This document shows, piece after piece, positions 1 to 13,507 of a stretch of 64,000 nucleotides of DNA. Source of the DNA: Larix kaempferi (taxonomy: Eukaryota > Streptophyta > Pinopsida > Pinales > Pinaceae); assembly GCA_027924585.1 (NCBI GenBank), contig BSBM01000261.1:4419501-4483500 (forward strand), written 5' to 3'. The stretch's first letter is position 1. Every line of letters starts with the position of its first letter. The notes beneath the pieces were generated by a model. It was not told the DNA's origin, made no database searches, and was given only the letters and a program-made list of their open reading frames with translations. The position numbers and the translations under genes are program-made.

Positions 1-286
1 GTGTGTGAGTGTATCAAATGAGGAACACACCTCCTCTATTTATACACTACTTTGACATATATTTTACACAAGTACATGTAGGCTCGTATTTAGCCATTAG
101 GTTAAATACCCTATTATAACTGACTGGGCCGACCCCCACATGGTGGGTCTAATAACCCTAGTTGCCACAACTCCTCGGAGGAATAAACATCTCCGGATAC
201 ATAATAGAATCACCTCGGAGGGATGGAACATCTCCGGAATAAATAATGTACAAATATAATATTCTTAGAAGTTACAATATTCAACA
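1..286 (+). mobile_element. 3' end of an LTR inserted in element A
   Basis: This stretch has no match to the corresponding part of the other LTR of element A (upstream of 13564) and ends in TTCAACA at 286, exactly where homology to that LTR begins. It contains a TATA-like sequence near 38-47 and a two-copy repeat of about 40 bp with CTCGGAGG and ATCTCCGGA motifs (about 173-240). The CA terminus and the precise junction point to the right end of a solo LTR or of a whole LTR element nested in element A. The left end is outside the window, so its family is not identified. An expected target duplication (CGTAG at 287-291) cannot be checked. Confidence 0.6.
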
Positions 287-3200
287 CGTAGAAATATTAT
301 TGGATACCTCACTAGAAACTATGTTTGGGGACACTCAAGCCATGACGAGGATCACCCCAGAATTCACATGGGGCGAGCTATTTGGAGCCATCATAGATGG
401 AAATGTCCCTAACGCTTCCATCGAAGAGTTAATGGTATACCAGATTGTAAAGAATTTGGGCCTCCATAAGGCGTCCACACGCCCAGAGTTATTTCCATGC
501 TCAGAGGTTATTGGGTGGATTCTTCCCCAGGTGGATGTTAGCACCAGGATCATTTCAAATGTCAAAGGAGAAGGGATTGCATCCTTCTAACTAGACCACA
601 TGGCTACAGTGCACAATCTGCCCTCCCCTAAAGTCATGATGTCCAATGACTGGATAAAGGGGGTCAATATGGATCATTTTTATTATGCTAAGAAGATGAG
701 GATCCCTGAAAGGCAATTAAGACCAAGGTCCGGTGGAGAATACGATAGCCAAAAACTGAGGACCCCATATAGGATCATTGTTCTGATGTTGAGCCATATT
801 TTTGGCTTGGCGAGCAGAAGCACATATAAACTCAGCTGGGTACCAATGATTTACCATATTTCCACACATGGTACAATTTTTAATCGGGCTGAGATCATTT
901 CTAAGAGTATGGTGTCACACATTGCTACAGCACAAGGAGGCCTGACATAGAAAAAAGATGAATTCTTCATGTCCTCTTACCTCTTGGATTGCATATCGAT
1001 CAAACACCCTTTCCCTGATTTGGGGCGTCTTTGGAATCTGACCACATATCCCCTCCATGTATCCTATCAGATGACATAGGCTGACAAATATGTAAGTCAC
1101 TACAAACGGATTTGTGAGGGGTTGATCATGCCACTATATCGGCTAATATTCAAAGAAGAACCGAATTGTATGTCTGAGAATTCCTTGTCAGTTATCGAGG
1201 AACATGAAGATTATTAATTCTCCGTGGAAGGCACATATATCAGGATGTATGGGGGAACCCAACCCCCTTCTCTATTGCCTCAGTATGCCACTGATTTTGT
1301 TGTACATAAAGAGGCTATGAGACAAGTTTTCATCAACGGGGTTGGTAAGTTTCTTCATAACAAGAAAAAGGCTTCCTACCCACCACTGGAATTCACTATC
1401 GGCGCATACAAATTCCCCAAGGAAAAATAGGCTGAGGATTTTGTTAAGGCTTTAGAGGCCTTTCATTTTGGGACTAATATTTTCAGAAGGAACAATAGCG
1501 AAGGTAAGGTCGTTTCCCATTGTGCTTCCTGCCGGATTAACTTTGAATATGCACATCTCTTCTTGAAAGATGAAGAAGTGTATCGGAGCGCAAGAAACAT
1601 GACTAAGTTGAACAAGCGTTTTTGTCACAAAAGGGGAGTCGGTTCCAATTCTAAGGATAACACTCTCAAGGAAGCATAGATGAAGCAAAAGGAGGATGCA
1701 GAAAGGAAACAAAAGGATGAAGTCATAAGGTTTCAGTTAGCAGAAGCTGAGAGTAATCTATTGGAAGAGGCCGAAAGAATACAGAAGGAAGAAGCCGAAA
1801 AGATCCATAAAGAAGAGGCTAACATAATTCAGAAAGAAGAGACTGAAAGAGTCTGTAGGGAAGAGACTGAAAAGATCCAGAAAGAAGAATTCACAAGGTT
1901 GCAAGAAATGAGAGAAAGAGCGTACAAAGAAGCAACTGAACAACAAAAGAAAAAGGAGGAGGAAGAAAAGTCCAAGGAAGCTGTGGACAAGAGAAGCCCG
2001 AATGTGCAAGATGTGGACACAGACCGACCTGAGATGTCTAATGTAATAATCACCGGAAGACACTTCCCATTTAAGGAGCTTGGACTTACCCCATTCACCC
2101 AGTCAAGGCATCATACCGTGGCCAAACTGGACACTATCATATTTGATTAGAAAAGAAAAACCATCACAAAGAGACAAGAAAAGAGGCTGAAAATGGGATC
2201 CAAACCCGATGTCGTCACTGTTCAGGAGAGCACCATCATGGAGGGTACACACAAAGACCCATAGTTCATGGCATCTTTCAACATAGCTGTTGTGCAAGCG
2301 AATGCAGATAATGTTGGAAAATTAATGAACGATATTGAGCGAAGTAAAGAGAAGATGCTCAAATTAAAAGATAATTTGGTGAAGGAACAAGGAGAAGAGA
2401 TGGAATTGAAAAGGAAACATGGCGCCGTCCTATCCGAGAAGGAAAGGATAATGAATGGATACCATATTTTTGACACATAAAAGGAAGCATTAAATGTACA
2501 ATTAATGATTATGGAGGGAGAGAGGAGCGACTTTGAAGCTCGGATCACTCATCTAGAATCAGGAGAGTCGGCCGCAAACCAACAGGTCGAAGAGTTGAAA
2601 GCTCAGATAGAAGAGTTGGTTAATGAAAAGGAATCTTTGGTGGAGCAACTGGAGTTGGTAGAGCAGAGGAATCTAGATATAACTCCATTTTACGATCAAT
2701 ATTCAAGAACAAATATACCACTCCCAAGAATTTCTCACAAATAAAATATTCAAGATGAAGTTGGCAATGTCAAGGATGAATGAGATAGCTGCAGAGTCGC
2801 TAGAATTCAGGAAAAGGATGTATGGTGTTGCTGAAAAGGTTAGGAGCCAAATGGTCTGGAGAGAAACCAACTCTGAATACCCTGACAATTTTCCTCCAAA
2901 GACAACAACAAACTTGAAGTTAGAAAAGGAGCTTCTGGAATTTTGCAGGAAGGCTGCTAGAAAGCTAAATAATGAAATTCCAAACATTATTCAGAAATGT
3001 CTGTATTTTTACGAGAAAATCCAGCAAGTTCATAAAAAGTGTCATCTCTCTCCGCTCCCGAGCATGAACGAACTTCCTTAAGAATATATACGCATAAAAA
3101 AACTGTAGAGTGGGTTGCAGAGGGAATTAGAATACATCAGAAAGTTGGATGCCCTCACTGAGGAAGACATTCACCACTTTGTAGGGCAAGCATCCATACA

Positions 3201-3378
3201 TGCATATTTCCTGGAAGATAACTGCAAGGCCATAGAAGAAGGGTTGGCACACATTGAAACTCAACTATCATATCACGAAGTCTCTTTACAAATATGGGAG
3301 CCTAGCAGACTTAATGTCATAATTGAAGGGGCTAATGCGTGGGGAGAATATTCTTTTAGTTTAGCTAGGCCCATATAA
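287..3378 (+). pseudogene. ORF1 pseudogene in the 5' LTR of element A
   Basis: Decayed copy of the LTR-encoded ORF1. The N-terminal globular part matches element D ORF1: blocks around RPELFPCSEVIGWI (475-525) and the PYRIIVLMLSHIFGL block (760-815). It is followed by a long Glu/Lys/Gln-rich coiled-coil region (1680-2740) and a C-terminal helical region with the YHEVSLQ-type block (3115-3378). Several in-frame stops interrupt it, for example near 590, 950, 1215, 1430, 1679, 2150, 2264 and 2480. Many are TAG or TAA where the 3' LTR copy has CAG, TGG or another sense codon. The reading frame is constant from 287 to about 2700, where an 8-base deletion relative to the copy at 15967-15976 shifts it. 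The start codon was displaced by the upstream insertion. No known enzymatic motif is visible. Confidence 0.8.
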
Positions 3379-4248
3379 ATCTAAATTGTAAATATCTTTT
3401 TTTGTATTTTCTAATGTAAGCACTAGAAGACAAAATTTTGGGAATTCTTAGGGTTAGGGTAAACGAAGAGTCACTAGAGGACAAATTCTTTTGTAATATA
3501 AATAGAGGAGAAGAATACAGATGTTAGGGGTTTTTTGCTAGCAAAATAGAAGCTGGACCATTTTGTAAGAGAACTATTTTTCTGCTAATAAGAAGGAATA
3601 TCTGTTTGTTGGGGAAAGATGCACATAGATTTTTGCCTGGAATGTGTGAAATGCTTAATGTGGAACTATTTCTTCTTGCATTCATAACTCATACTATGAG
3701 ATCGCTCTAAATTTCTTGAACTAATTCATTGGTGATGAATCATTTTACTTTCTATGCAAAGGTTTATGTGTAAATGAGTAATAATTGTTTTAATTATATC
3801 AAAGCTATATTTGGTATTCTTTCTGCTGTAAATGTGAATGTTGTGTTGAAACAACTATCTGTTAGACTTGTATTTACATTTCCAGTATATTAATCTTAAT
3901 TCAAATTTGCTCCCTACAGGGATAGGATAGTTAGTTTAAGTTTAGAATAGGAATAGATAATTGATAAGGCAAGAGTGGTAAGACGAGAGGTAAGAACCTG
4001 CGCATCGCTAGTGTGGTTTCTTCCTATCAATTATATGCACTTAATTAGGGTACTTTCATTTCATACTTAAAATAAAATCGTATAAACGGTGAACCGATCC
4101 ATAACCAGTAAATAAATTAACAATCACATATACGGTAGTCGGACCGTTACCGGATGGATTCCCCACACCAAACGGTGAGTGATCTAATTGGGCTTTCTTA
4201 CCGGGGAGAATCCCTACTATTGTTGCTGGGAATTTCAGGGCAACAATA
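3379..4248 (+). promoter_or_regulatory. Conserved leader between ORF1 and PBS (element A)
   Basis: Noncoding stretch conserved with 16658-17525 and, more loosely, 53029-54301. It contains TATAAATA at 3497-3504, followed by a purine-rich segment, and a pyrimidine tract ending in CAG at 3917-3919 before GGATAGG, which resembles a 3' splice acceptor. Near the right end lies a pair of short complementary blocks around CCGGATGGATTCCC and GGGGAGAATCCC. I infer that this is the promoter and R-U5 part of the LTR used for the gag-pol RNA. The transcription start is not determined. Confidence 0.55.
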
Positions 4249-4270
4249 GTTTCGGCACTAGAAGGAGGGA
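4249..4270 (+). other. Primer-binding-site-like sequence, element A
   Basis: GTTTCGGCACTAGAAGGAGG directly follows the LTR end and corresponds to GTTTTTGGCGCTAGAAGGAG in element D (54302-54321). CGGCAC here against TGGCGC there looks like decay. Its position right after the CAACA terminus is that of a PBS. I cannot assign the primer tRNA with confidence. Confidence 0.6.
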
Positions 4271-4279
4271 AGCTAGTGC

Positions 4280-7200
4280 ATGGTTGGAAGAGGAGATACT
4301 TTTGTAAGAAGAGATTCCTCTGGAAACCCACTTGAAAGAAATTTTCCAGGAGACTTCATTCTGGAACCCAAAGGTCAATAAAGTCTAAATTCTGGAGGTG
4401 AAAACCAAGAACCCTTATACGCTATCCCATTTGAAAAGACAGACCACTTCTAGAGACATACACGCTCTTACATAAGAAAACTTGGCGGGTTAAACGTAAT
4501 TCCCACAATGCATAGAAGGCGAGTTCCTAAGAAAGAAACCCAATACACCAGAGATTTGGTGCTTGTAGAGAATTTGGAATAGTTTTTTGAATTATCTCTT
4601 CAAGAAATCACATAGCCCCTTGATCAGTTGAGACCCGAGTCCCCTCCTGCTCAGGAAATTTCTCACACCCCACCACATTCACCACCTCATTCACTACCAC
4701 ATTATCCACCGTGAATTATGGATGGAAATGTACCTGCATGGAGAGCCAAGGGGGCGCTTAATTTGGTTGCTCCATTGCACGATTTTCCCAAACATCCAGA
4801 ATGGGTGCTACCCAAGTTTGATCTTGGAAAAGGAATTTCTGCTGAAGATCACTTGAAGAGTTTCTACTTGGCTCTAGATCTTTTAAATGTAGAACATGCA
4901 AATGTGGTCTGTAGGATTTTCCCTTACACATTTGAGCCGAGGGAATCTTCTTGGTATTTCAGTTTACAAGCTAATTCTATAGCAGATTGGGACGGCTTTG
5001 AAAAATGTTTTAAAAAAAAATTAGGAAATCAAAAGACCGTTGCCACACTCATGAAAGAATTTTTATCTATGAGGATGGATAAGAAAGAAAAGGTGCAGGA
5101 GTTCAATCAGAGATTCAATACCTTGTTAAAAAAATTTAGTGCTGCAACAAAACCAACTGAGGAATCCTTGGTAGAATATTATACTACATCACTGTATCCA
5201 CCTATAGCCATGTTTGTTAAAAGGGTGATTAAGGCTACTTTAATACAAAACTATGAAGAAGTTAAGAAGGTAGAGGCCAACGTGGATAGTATTTTGAAAC
5301 ATGCATTAGAGTCAAAAGTGAAACCAATGACCAACAAGAACCCTTTGATATTATCCATACCTAAGGAAGAACCCTCGAATGAACTGGAAACCATGGTTAA
5401 AATGGTACAGAAATTGTCAAACAAAATGATGGACTTAGAGAAAGAAAAGGGAGCTAGCACATCTAGAAAGCCATTAAAGCCCTTCTACAAGAAAATGGAA
5501 GCAAGTGGACAGTATTTACCACCTATTACTAATTCTTCTATCCTAAATATGAATGAGTTTTGTATGGAACATTTCTGCACTTTTCATCAAGAATAATATT
5601 CTGAAAAGAGTTGCCCACAATGGATTAATTCGATGACTTTAGTAATAAATCAATTGTTAGATGCACAACTGACAGATCGGGAAGAGGTGGAAGAAGATCA
5701 AACAAAAGAGAAAGAAGATCCAACTGAGGAGACCACAATGGTATTATGGGACTGGGCACCCACTTTGGGGTTGAATGAAGAAGAGAAAGGAGAAGAGGTC
5801 CAAGTATCATCGGTGAATATTACCACTAGAAGTAAAGGACCGGTGGCGGATCAAAGCCTGGTGTTTCCTAAGGTGAAGATCACAAAGGAAGCTCCAAATA
5901 GAAACATTGGCATCACCCAACCTCAGCCCAAAGTGAATACTGAAGTTGTGAAAGAAACAAGCCCAGTAATAAATAAACAGGTAAAAGCCATAGTGAACAA
6001 GCCAGGAAATGGTGGGAGAAGCACAAAAGAATACAATATGGGGTATGATATTGTTGAAGACATCAAGAAGACTAAAGAAAAAATATCTTTATTTGAATTA
6101 TGTAATCTTCCCCAGCAAAGAAATAAATTGTTAGAAGCTTTTGACCCACAATCAAGCAGTACATTAGAAATCGTTGAGTCTGATACTGAGATTAACGAAG
6201 CAAGCATTGGTGGAAAATCAAAATCACGGACTCTGCCTTTCCTGTTAACTTTTGGAATCTTTAATCATAACGTACATAATTGCTTGGTAGATTCTGGAGC
6301 TTCATCCAATGTTATGCCATTATCCATTTGTATGAAAATCAATGGGAAACCAATACCATCCCCTTCTCAGATCATACAATTGGACATGTCTTTCGTTAAA
6401 GTCATAGCGGAGATGAAAGATGTACTTATCAGATTATTTGCGGATCCAAGGGTATGTCAATTCATAAATATCATGGTAGTGGATATACCTAAAGATTATG
6501 GTTTAATATTGAGTATGGACTGGTCTACGAAATTGAAAGGTTGTTTTGCAACAGATTTGTCCCACTTGTGGTTACCATATCAGAACAAGCAAAATCAGAT
6601 CAAGGTACTGAGAGAGCCTCATATGAAACAGAATGTAACTCAGTTGGAGGAAAAGAATGAGCCTATGAATTTTTTATCTTTAGTGTTGGGAAATTATTTT
6701 TTAGAAATTGAACCAGGAAACTATCAAATGGAAGATGTTAGCCATGATTCAGACAAACAATCCAATCTCCTTCAATTCTCATGGACTGATGACATTGATT
6801 GTAACATAATTGAGCTAGTTATTGACTTATGAAATAATACTAACGTAGTTAAAACAGAGAATAAATGTTGGATCTTGTAATCTGATGGTTCCAAAACACA
6901 AGAGAGATCCAGAGTCGGTTGTGTTCTTGTTGATCCTGAAGAAAACAAGCAATTTCTCTCTTGTAGACTAGAGTATGAATGTACAAACAACATGACGGAA
7001 TATGAAGCTCTAGTTCAAGGTTTAAAAAGAGATATTATTTTGAATATCAAGAATTTAAAAGTCTTTGGTGATTTAGAAATAGTTGCTAGATAGATAAGAA
7101 ATACAACTCATTGTATGTCTCCACACTTAAAAGGATATCATTCTGAAGTTTGGAATTTGATTTCGCAATTTGATGCTTTTAACATAAATGTTATTCCTAG

Positions 7201-10200
7201 ATTACATAATGTTGCAGCTAATTTATTAGCTACTTCTGCTTCTATATTAGTGCCGACAAATAACAAATGCTCTATCGAATTGATTTTCAGGCCATCTGTA
7301 CCTGATAATGTCACAAATCTGAGGGTGTTTGATGATGATGAACAAATCATCGGCTTCTTGATGAATGAAGATGCCTTCAAAGAATCCATAATCGATGAAG
7401 ATGAACATAATTTGGATTTGTAGAATAACGACGCAAGTAAAGGAAATTTTATGCCAAAAGGAGTAAGGACTCTTGAAGGATTATTTGATTTACAAAACAA
7501 ATTTAGAAGACCAGCCAATATCAATACCAATAGTTCCTCAATGCAACATGAGTTGGTAAACTTGGGTACAGAAGCTGAGCCCAAATATATTAATCTGGGT
7601 AAATGTTGTTCGCCGAGAGAAAGAAGTAAGTTCATCAAACTTTTCCAGCAATACAAAGATGTTTTCGCATGAACTTACGAAGATTTGAAAACATATGACA
7701 CACGCATCATACAACATGTGATACCCATGAAGCCAGGTGTGAAACCATTTCAACAACAATTACGAAGGATGCATCCAACACTTGAACCATTGATACATAA
7801 GGAATTAAAAAAATTACTGGATGCTAATATTATCTTCAAATTTCGACACTATGAGTGGGTGGCTAATCTAGTCCCCGTACGAAATAAATCAGTAGATATA
7901 AGATTATGCGTCGACTTTCGAAACTTGAATAGAGCGTCGGACAAAGACAACTATCCCGTGCCACCGATGGAGCAGATCTTACAAATGGTATCAAGCTCGG
8001 AATTTTTATCCCTGTTAGACGGATTCTCTGGCTACAATCAAGTATTGGTTCATGAGCATGATCGATTAAAAACTACATTTCGCACGAAGTGGGGAACATT
8101 CGCGTATCGAAGAATGCTTTTTGTCCTAATGAATGCTGGAGCCACATTCCATAGGGACATGGATATTGCATTATGAGGATTAGTCGGCCACTGTGTGATC
8201 ATTTATTTAGATGATGTAACAGTTTTCTCCAAGAAAAGAGAAGACTGTATTTTCCATTTAAAACAAATTTTCGACCATTGTAGGAAATATGGTATATCTA
8301 AGAACCCAAAGAAGAGTGTTTTTTCTATTCTTGAAGGAAATTTTTTGGTTCACATCATATCGAAAAATGGAATCTCGATATATCCAGAGAGATTTGAAAC
8401 TATAACTCGGATTCCCATGCCCCATAATAAAAAATCTATGCAATCATTTATGGGAACAATTAATTTTGTTCGAAGGTTTGTGCCTGATTTCGCGCAAATT
8501 GTTAAACCTTTGCAGCAAATGGTGAAGAAACGTGTGCAATTTAAATGGACCGACATCGAGAAGATCACATTCAAAGACATAAAGGCTGCCATATCTCACG
8601 CACCTTCTTTGAGAAGTCTAGATTTTGAAATAGATTTTATCATATACACTTTTGCTTCAGATACTTCTCTCACAACAGTGCTCACTCAAAAAGGCGAATC
8701 CGGAGGTGAATATCGAATCTCTTTCATGAGAACTGGGTTACAAGGGGATGAATTGAATTACCCGGTCATGGATAAGCAAGCATATGCAGTTTTTAAGGCA
8801 GTAAAACAATTCGGGCCATACATTTTAAAAAACAGAATGAAAGTCATAGTATCTCACCCAGCTGTCAGATCTCTATTTGTGCAAAAGGAGTTAGGGGAAA
8901 GAAGAGGAAACTGGGTAAATGCTCTGCAAGAGTATGATTTAGAATTCAAGCCAACCACTATCATCAAATTTCAAGGCTTGTGTAATTTAATCACTGAAAA
9001 CCCAAACAACGAATATCAAGAGTCGGAAAATGAAGTTGAATTGAATCTAACCGAGGTATGTCCTATCTTCACTACTCCAAAATATTGGTATGAGGATTTG
9101 ATACACTATTTACAATGAGGATACCTACCAGAACACTGGAGTCCTAAGCAGAGAAGGGCACTCTGATTAAAATCTGCTTCTTATCAAATAATTGATGGAG
9201 TACTCTTCAGAAAAAACTATGATGGGATATTTCTTAGATGTCTGGAGAAAGAAGATGTTGATAAAGTGGTCAAAGAATTACATGATGGCCCTACAGGTGG
9301 ACATTATTCTGGTGATACTATTGCTCACAAAATACTAAGATCTGGATATTATTGTCCCACTCCTTTCAAAGACTCTCATGCTCATGCCAAGAAATGTGAT
9401 GTATGTCAAAGGAGTGCTAACAGATTGCCAAAAGCAGCAGGACCATTGCAACCTGTTGTTATCTCTGATACATTCCGAGCATTGGGGAATAGACATTATT
9501 GGGGAAATTAATCCAAATTCTTCACTACAACACCGACATATCCTCACAGCTACTGATTATTTCACATGGTGGACAGAAGCTGCTCCTTTGCGTAAAGTGA
9601 ACGAAGATGCGGTCATCATATTCCTACAAGAAAACATCATAACCAGGTTTGGGGTTCCAATTTATTTAGTTTTTGATAATGAAACTTACTTCTCATCTGT
9701 TAAATTAACCGCATTTGCTTATGAAAGAGGAATCAAATTGCATTATTCAACAAATTATTATCCCCGAGGAAATGGACTAGCCGAATCTACAAACAAGAAT
9801 CTCATCTGAATCCTAAAGAAAAATGTTAGTGAGAGTCAAAGGAACTGGCATACAACCCTCCCAAATGCTTTATGGGAATATAGGGTTACTCTAAACAATT
9901 CCTTAGGAGTCTCCCCTTATACGATAGTTTACAGGAAAGAAGCCATACTCCCACCTAATATACTAATCCCATCCATGCAACTAGCCTAGGCCTCTTGAGG
10001 TTCCAATAGTGAAATCCTACAGTCATGAATCAATACCCTATTGAAACTCGAAGAATCACAACAAAAGGCTAAAGATAGATTCCATCAACACCAAGATATT
10101 TTCAAGAGATGGTTTGATAAATGAAAGTACAGTAAAAGAAATTTTGAGGTAGGAGACTTAGTTCTGAAGTGGGATCACCCACATGAGAAAAAGGGGAAGC

Positions 10201-10343
10201 ATACAAAATTTCAACAATTAATGCTTGGCCCTTACCAGGTTACCGAAAAACTTGGCTCGTCGACATATAAACTGCAAGATTTACAAGGGGAGGAAGAGAA
10301 TCTCCCTGTCAATGGACTTGCTCTGAAACAATACTTTACTTAG
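4280..10343 (+). pseudogene. Gag-pol pseudogene of element A (Tat-like)
   Basis: Homologous along its whole length to the gag-pol of element D. In order: N-terminal gag with a Pro/Ser-rich linker (4620-4715), gag core (4718-5500), the CTFHQ...SCPQW segment (about 5575-5625), aspartic protease (VDSGAS, about 6290), added RNase H (SDGSKT, about 6880), RT (LCVDFRNLN about 7905; YLDDVTVF about 8205), gypsy-type RNase H lacking its acidic residues (YTFASD, about 8645), and integrase (zinc-finger part CDVCQ about 9400; core D at 9500-9540 and FDNETYF about 9675). The frame is constant from 4280 to about 9476. It is broken there only by stops (for example 5595, 6832, 7094, 7423, 7672, 8176, 9118), then by a one-base insertion. 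Unlike element D, the N-terminal gag and the main frame agree here, which helps locate the lesion in D. Confidence 0.9.
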
Positions 10344-11433
10344 GTTTAGGAGCACTTTTGTACATTAATAAACTTTGCCTTTCTTTATTTTTCATCTTTG
10401 TTGTTTTCTGTTTTGATTAGTCTAGTTTGTTTTGTCTTCGTTTCATCAGCTTCAAATTGTTTGCTTATTGTTTGATTCTCTTTATTTCATTTCAAATAAA
10501 ACCCAGCTCGACATACTAGTATATGGAAATATAGGACTCTGAATGATCTCAAAGGCATCTCCTGAAAAGTCAAAATCTACTTATAAAAGAAATTTTTCTC
10601 TATGTGACATTGCTATTTGTTGATCAGTTTTTAGAAAGGGAAAATCCGCTTCAGTTTCATAATTGAGTCATGTAATCCCTGTAAATTAACTAAGACTTAT
10701 GATTTCTGAATTACTATCTTGGGGCTCCATTCATCTCATATAAGTAACCATCTTAGGAAGCTCACCATGATGGACCCACGGGGAGGAAGTAGGTATCATA
10801 GATGTATGGCATTTAAAATGATCCCATGCTGCAAATTAAAATCCAAAAGAGCTTACATTAAAGAGTCACATTTCCAGAAATTTTCATCTCCATCAAAGAA
10901 ATGGTTGTGAAAAACAAAGATATCTAATCAAGAAAGTTGCCTTATTAGTCAGCTCAGCAAGGTCCTTCTCCGTCCGTGAGCATGACATAACTCTCTTGCT
11001 CACAGAAAAGGACATTATGGATGGAAGGACCCAAGTCAAATGTTGAAGATTGAAGAAAGCTATCATGGAAGACTCATATGACAAAATTCGTCAATAAAGA
11101 AAGCATCTAAAGAAATGCTGACAGCATGGGAATGAGGAACAAACGAATACATCTGTTTGATTTTGTTACGATCCTGTGGAGTCCTATTTAGCGGGAAACC
11201 AAAAGATGGAACTAAAATAAAACCCACATTTTGGCCTCAGGAGAGTGGTCAAGAAGTCTGGTTCAAGGTTAACCTTATTCCCAAATGACCAATGTGATAG
11301 AAGTAAGACTACTCCCCTGTATGAAATCTGGTCTTTAAAACGTTATGTTATATATGGGGTCAACAACATGTAAGATTTTCTGACCTTAAAGAGGGATTAT
11401 TCAAAGATGTGTGTTCACCAGCGAATCACCAAT
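10344..11433 (+). other. Noncoding region between pol and 3' LTR, element A
   Basis: About 1.1 kb with no credible ORF. It aligns in patches with 60407-61506 of element D, for example the TGGACCCA(C)...CCCATGCTGC stretch and the block ending GTGTTCACCAGCGAATCACC just before the LTR. It contains AAAGAGGGA near 11386-11394, but there is no purine tract immediately before the LTR start. It probably holds plus-strand priming and packaging signals. Confidence 0.6.
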
Positions 11434-11629
11434 TGTTGTTGCTACAACCTGATCCCTAAATTTTTCAAAAAATAGTAGGGCCCCTCCTTTATTTTTTAGA
11501 TTTTGTCCTCCTTAGAAGAGTTCCCTTTTGACACTTAGTTTTTTCCTTGAAAATCTTGAAGAACAAGTCTTTTGCAGCTTAAGTACAACTCTGGTTTTTT
11601 TTTACCGAAATAGTCGTAGCATTTTGATG

Positions 11630-12300
11630 AGTACACGCTGACCAAATCACAGCGATTTGGACAAATTGGGCCGACGTTTCAGAGTCTTTTGGTGAGTTTT
11701 TTCCGACCTTTCGCTGCTTCCTGCAATCTTTCTCCCCGACGTTTCGAAACTCTTTGGCGAGTTAGCGCCGACCCATCGCTGCATTTTGACGAGTCTTCCC
11801 CGGTCTTTGTCACAACTTTTTAGACAATTTCTCGCCGATGTTTCGCTCCCATTTGAGCAAAGCGCTGACCGTTTTGCTGTGTTCTAGCCAGGACTCATCA
11901 ACCTTTTCACTTCGACCCAATTTTTTGCCGATGTGTCGCGACCCTTGGGACAACCTTGCACTGGGAATGTGTCTCCATGATTTGGGAAAAACTCGCCGAT
12001 CATGTCGCAGGTTTCTACGGAACCATGCCGACCGTTTCGCGGTCCTGTGATGAACTCACGCTGATCAGTCTCTACGATATGGACATTTTTGCGCCGACCA
12101 TTTTGCGGCGTTTCGACGTTCTTTTTTCTTTGAGCTGAATTATCGAGGTTTTCTTTATTTTTTTTGGAGCATTTTTGGGCAAGCCCTCATGACCCTTTCG
12201 CTGTCCTGAGAAAAATCTGCCGATCAAGTCATAGCATTTTGATGAGTTATCGCCGGCAGTTTCGCGGCAACAAGGGAAATCCACCAAAACTGTCGACGAG
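11630..12300 (+). repeat. GC-rich motif array in U3 of element A 3' LTR
   Basis: Roughly ten degenerate copies, spaced about 40-70 bp, of a motif resembling GCCGACcgTTTCGCGG (clear instances near 11740, 11770, 11835, 11925, 12025, 12090 and 12250). The motif combines CCGA and TCGC/TCGG halves, so each copy is weakly inverted. It occupies the same place, upstream of the first TATA box, as the CTTCCGAAACGGCGGAAG array of element D and the CCCGAA...TTCGGG array of element C. Confidence 0.6.
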
Positions 12301-12402
12301 AGTTTTTTGGTTAGCATGAAAAGAGGCATTAAAGCCAACAAATAGGGTCATTAAATGACCCCACCCACCAACCCCGTTCGCATTTATGGCAGGTTTATTT
12401 GT

Positions 12403-12412
12403 TTATATATAG
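12403..12412 (+). promoter_or_regulatory. TATA box upstream of ORF1, element A 3' LTR
   Basis: TATATATAGA precedes a leader that ends in a CAG/GTAGG donor-like site at 12555/12556, about 150 bp downstream. Element D has TATAAAT at 48849-48855 and CAG/GTAGG at 48993/48994, an equivalent spacing. I infer a promoter for ORF1. The initiation site was not determined. Confidence 0.5.
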
Positions 12413-13507
12413 AGAAAACGAGGGTTGTTTTAGTTTTATTTGCAAAACGAAAGAGAATTTCGTTTGAGCATCTTGAGCCACCGCCAGTCACAAGACGCCA
12501 AGTAGCTACTGACCACCAAGTTCACTCAGTAGCCCAACCATCCCTCCAGTGACAGGTAGGAAGTCTAGCACCTTTTCTGTTTTTAATTGGTTGCTTGGGG
12601 TTGTTTTTAAACTTCATTTTGGGCCTTTGTCGTTGGCTTCGAGCGTTTCGGGGTTTTGGGGGAAAGGTCATCTAAGGTCGGGCTTAGTTCCATTTTTCTT
12701 GTTACTTAAGGCCGCTATATCCAGCTAAACTTCCCGCTTAGTGTTACCCACCTTAACCTTTAAGCCTGGTCACCCATCGTAGCCCGCGTACCTTCTTTGG
12801 TCGGCATGAATGTGTGTTTGACTGGTTGAGTCGGCTGCGACCATTGGCTTCTACGTTTTACCAGGGTTTTTAAGCACCCAGCAACCACATAGAAGACCAC
12901 TTTTGGTCCTATCTTGTAGTTCAAGTTTCTGCATTTGAAAGCAAACTTTCTTTCCGCTGAGTCTTTTCTACCACCAAAACCCATGGAGCACCCACCTCTC
13001 ACTCTATCATAGTGTTAAGCTTGTCACCCCGTTAAAATTTGTTTTGATCAGAGAAGAAATATCTTCCTTTCGAGCAAGGTTTTAAAACAGAAACCACCAT
13101 TTGTTAAAGAATGTGCCGGAACGTTTCTACTTGTCTAGTCGCACCCTGTTTTCCATGTTTATGCACATCCCTAGGACTTTTCAAACCTTTATAAGTTTTT
13201 CTGCCAACATGAAAATCAGTATTTGCTTGACTGTTTGTTCTTTCTGTAGTATCTCCAAGATGCATTTTATTTCTATAACTCTTTGTGCATTAAGCAAAGG
13301 AAATTAAGTTTGTCTTTCACCCTAAGTTTTAAATTTTGATACAAACAGCTTTGTACTTGAAAACTTCATTGCAAAATAAAAGCAAAACAAACAATCATAG
13401 CATTTTAACATTGTTCCAATTCTGATCATTACTGTACCATGGATACTGAATTTTTTATAAATATTTAGATTCCTCATTGGCTCATTCTGTTTCTCAACGG
13501 ACTTGAT

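Larger units (their letters stand above)
287..4248 (+). mobile_element. Element A 5' LTR (right part), Tat-like Ty3/gypsy
   Basis: Homologous along its length to 13564-17525 (about 3.96 kb in both), with roughly 9 percent mismatch in a 150-bp stretch compared by eye. It ends in a degenerate CAACA (CAATA, 4244-4248) directly before a PBS-like sequence and the gag start. The same junction occurs in element D at 54301/54302. This segment holds a decayed ORF1 (287-3378), a conserved TATA box (3497-3504) and an acceptor-like CAG at 3917-3919. It is the 5' LTR of an old element whose left end lies before the window, beyond the insertion at 1-286. Confidence 0.85.
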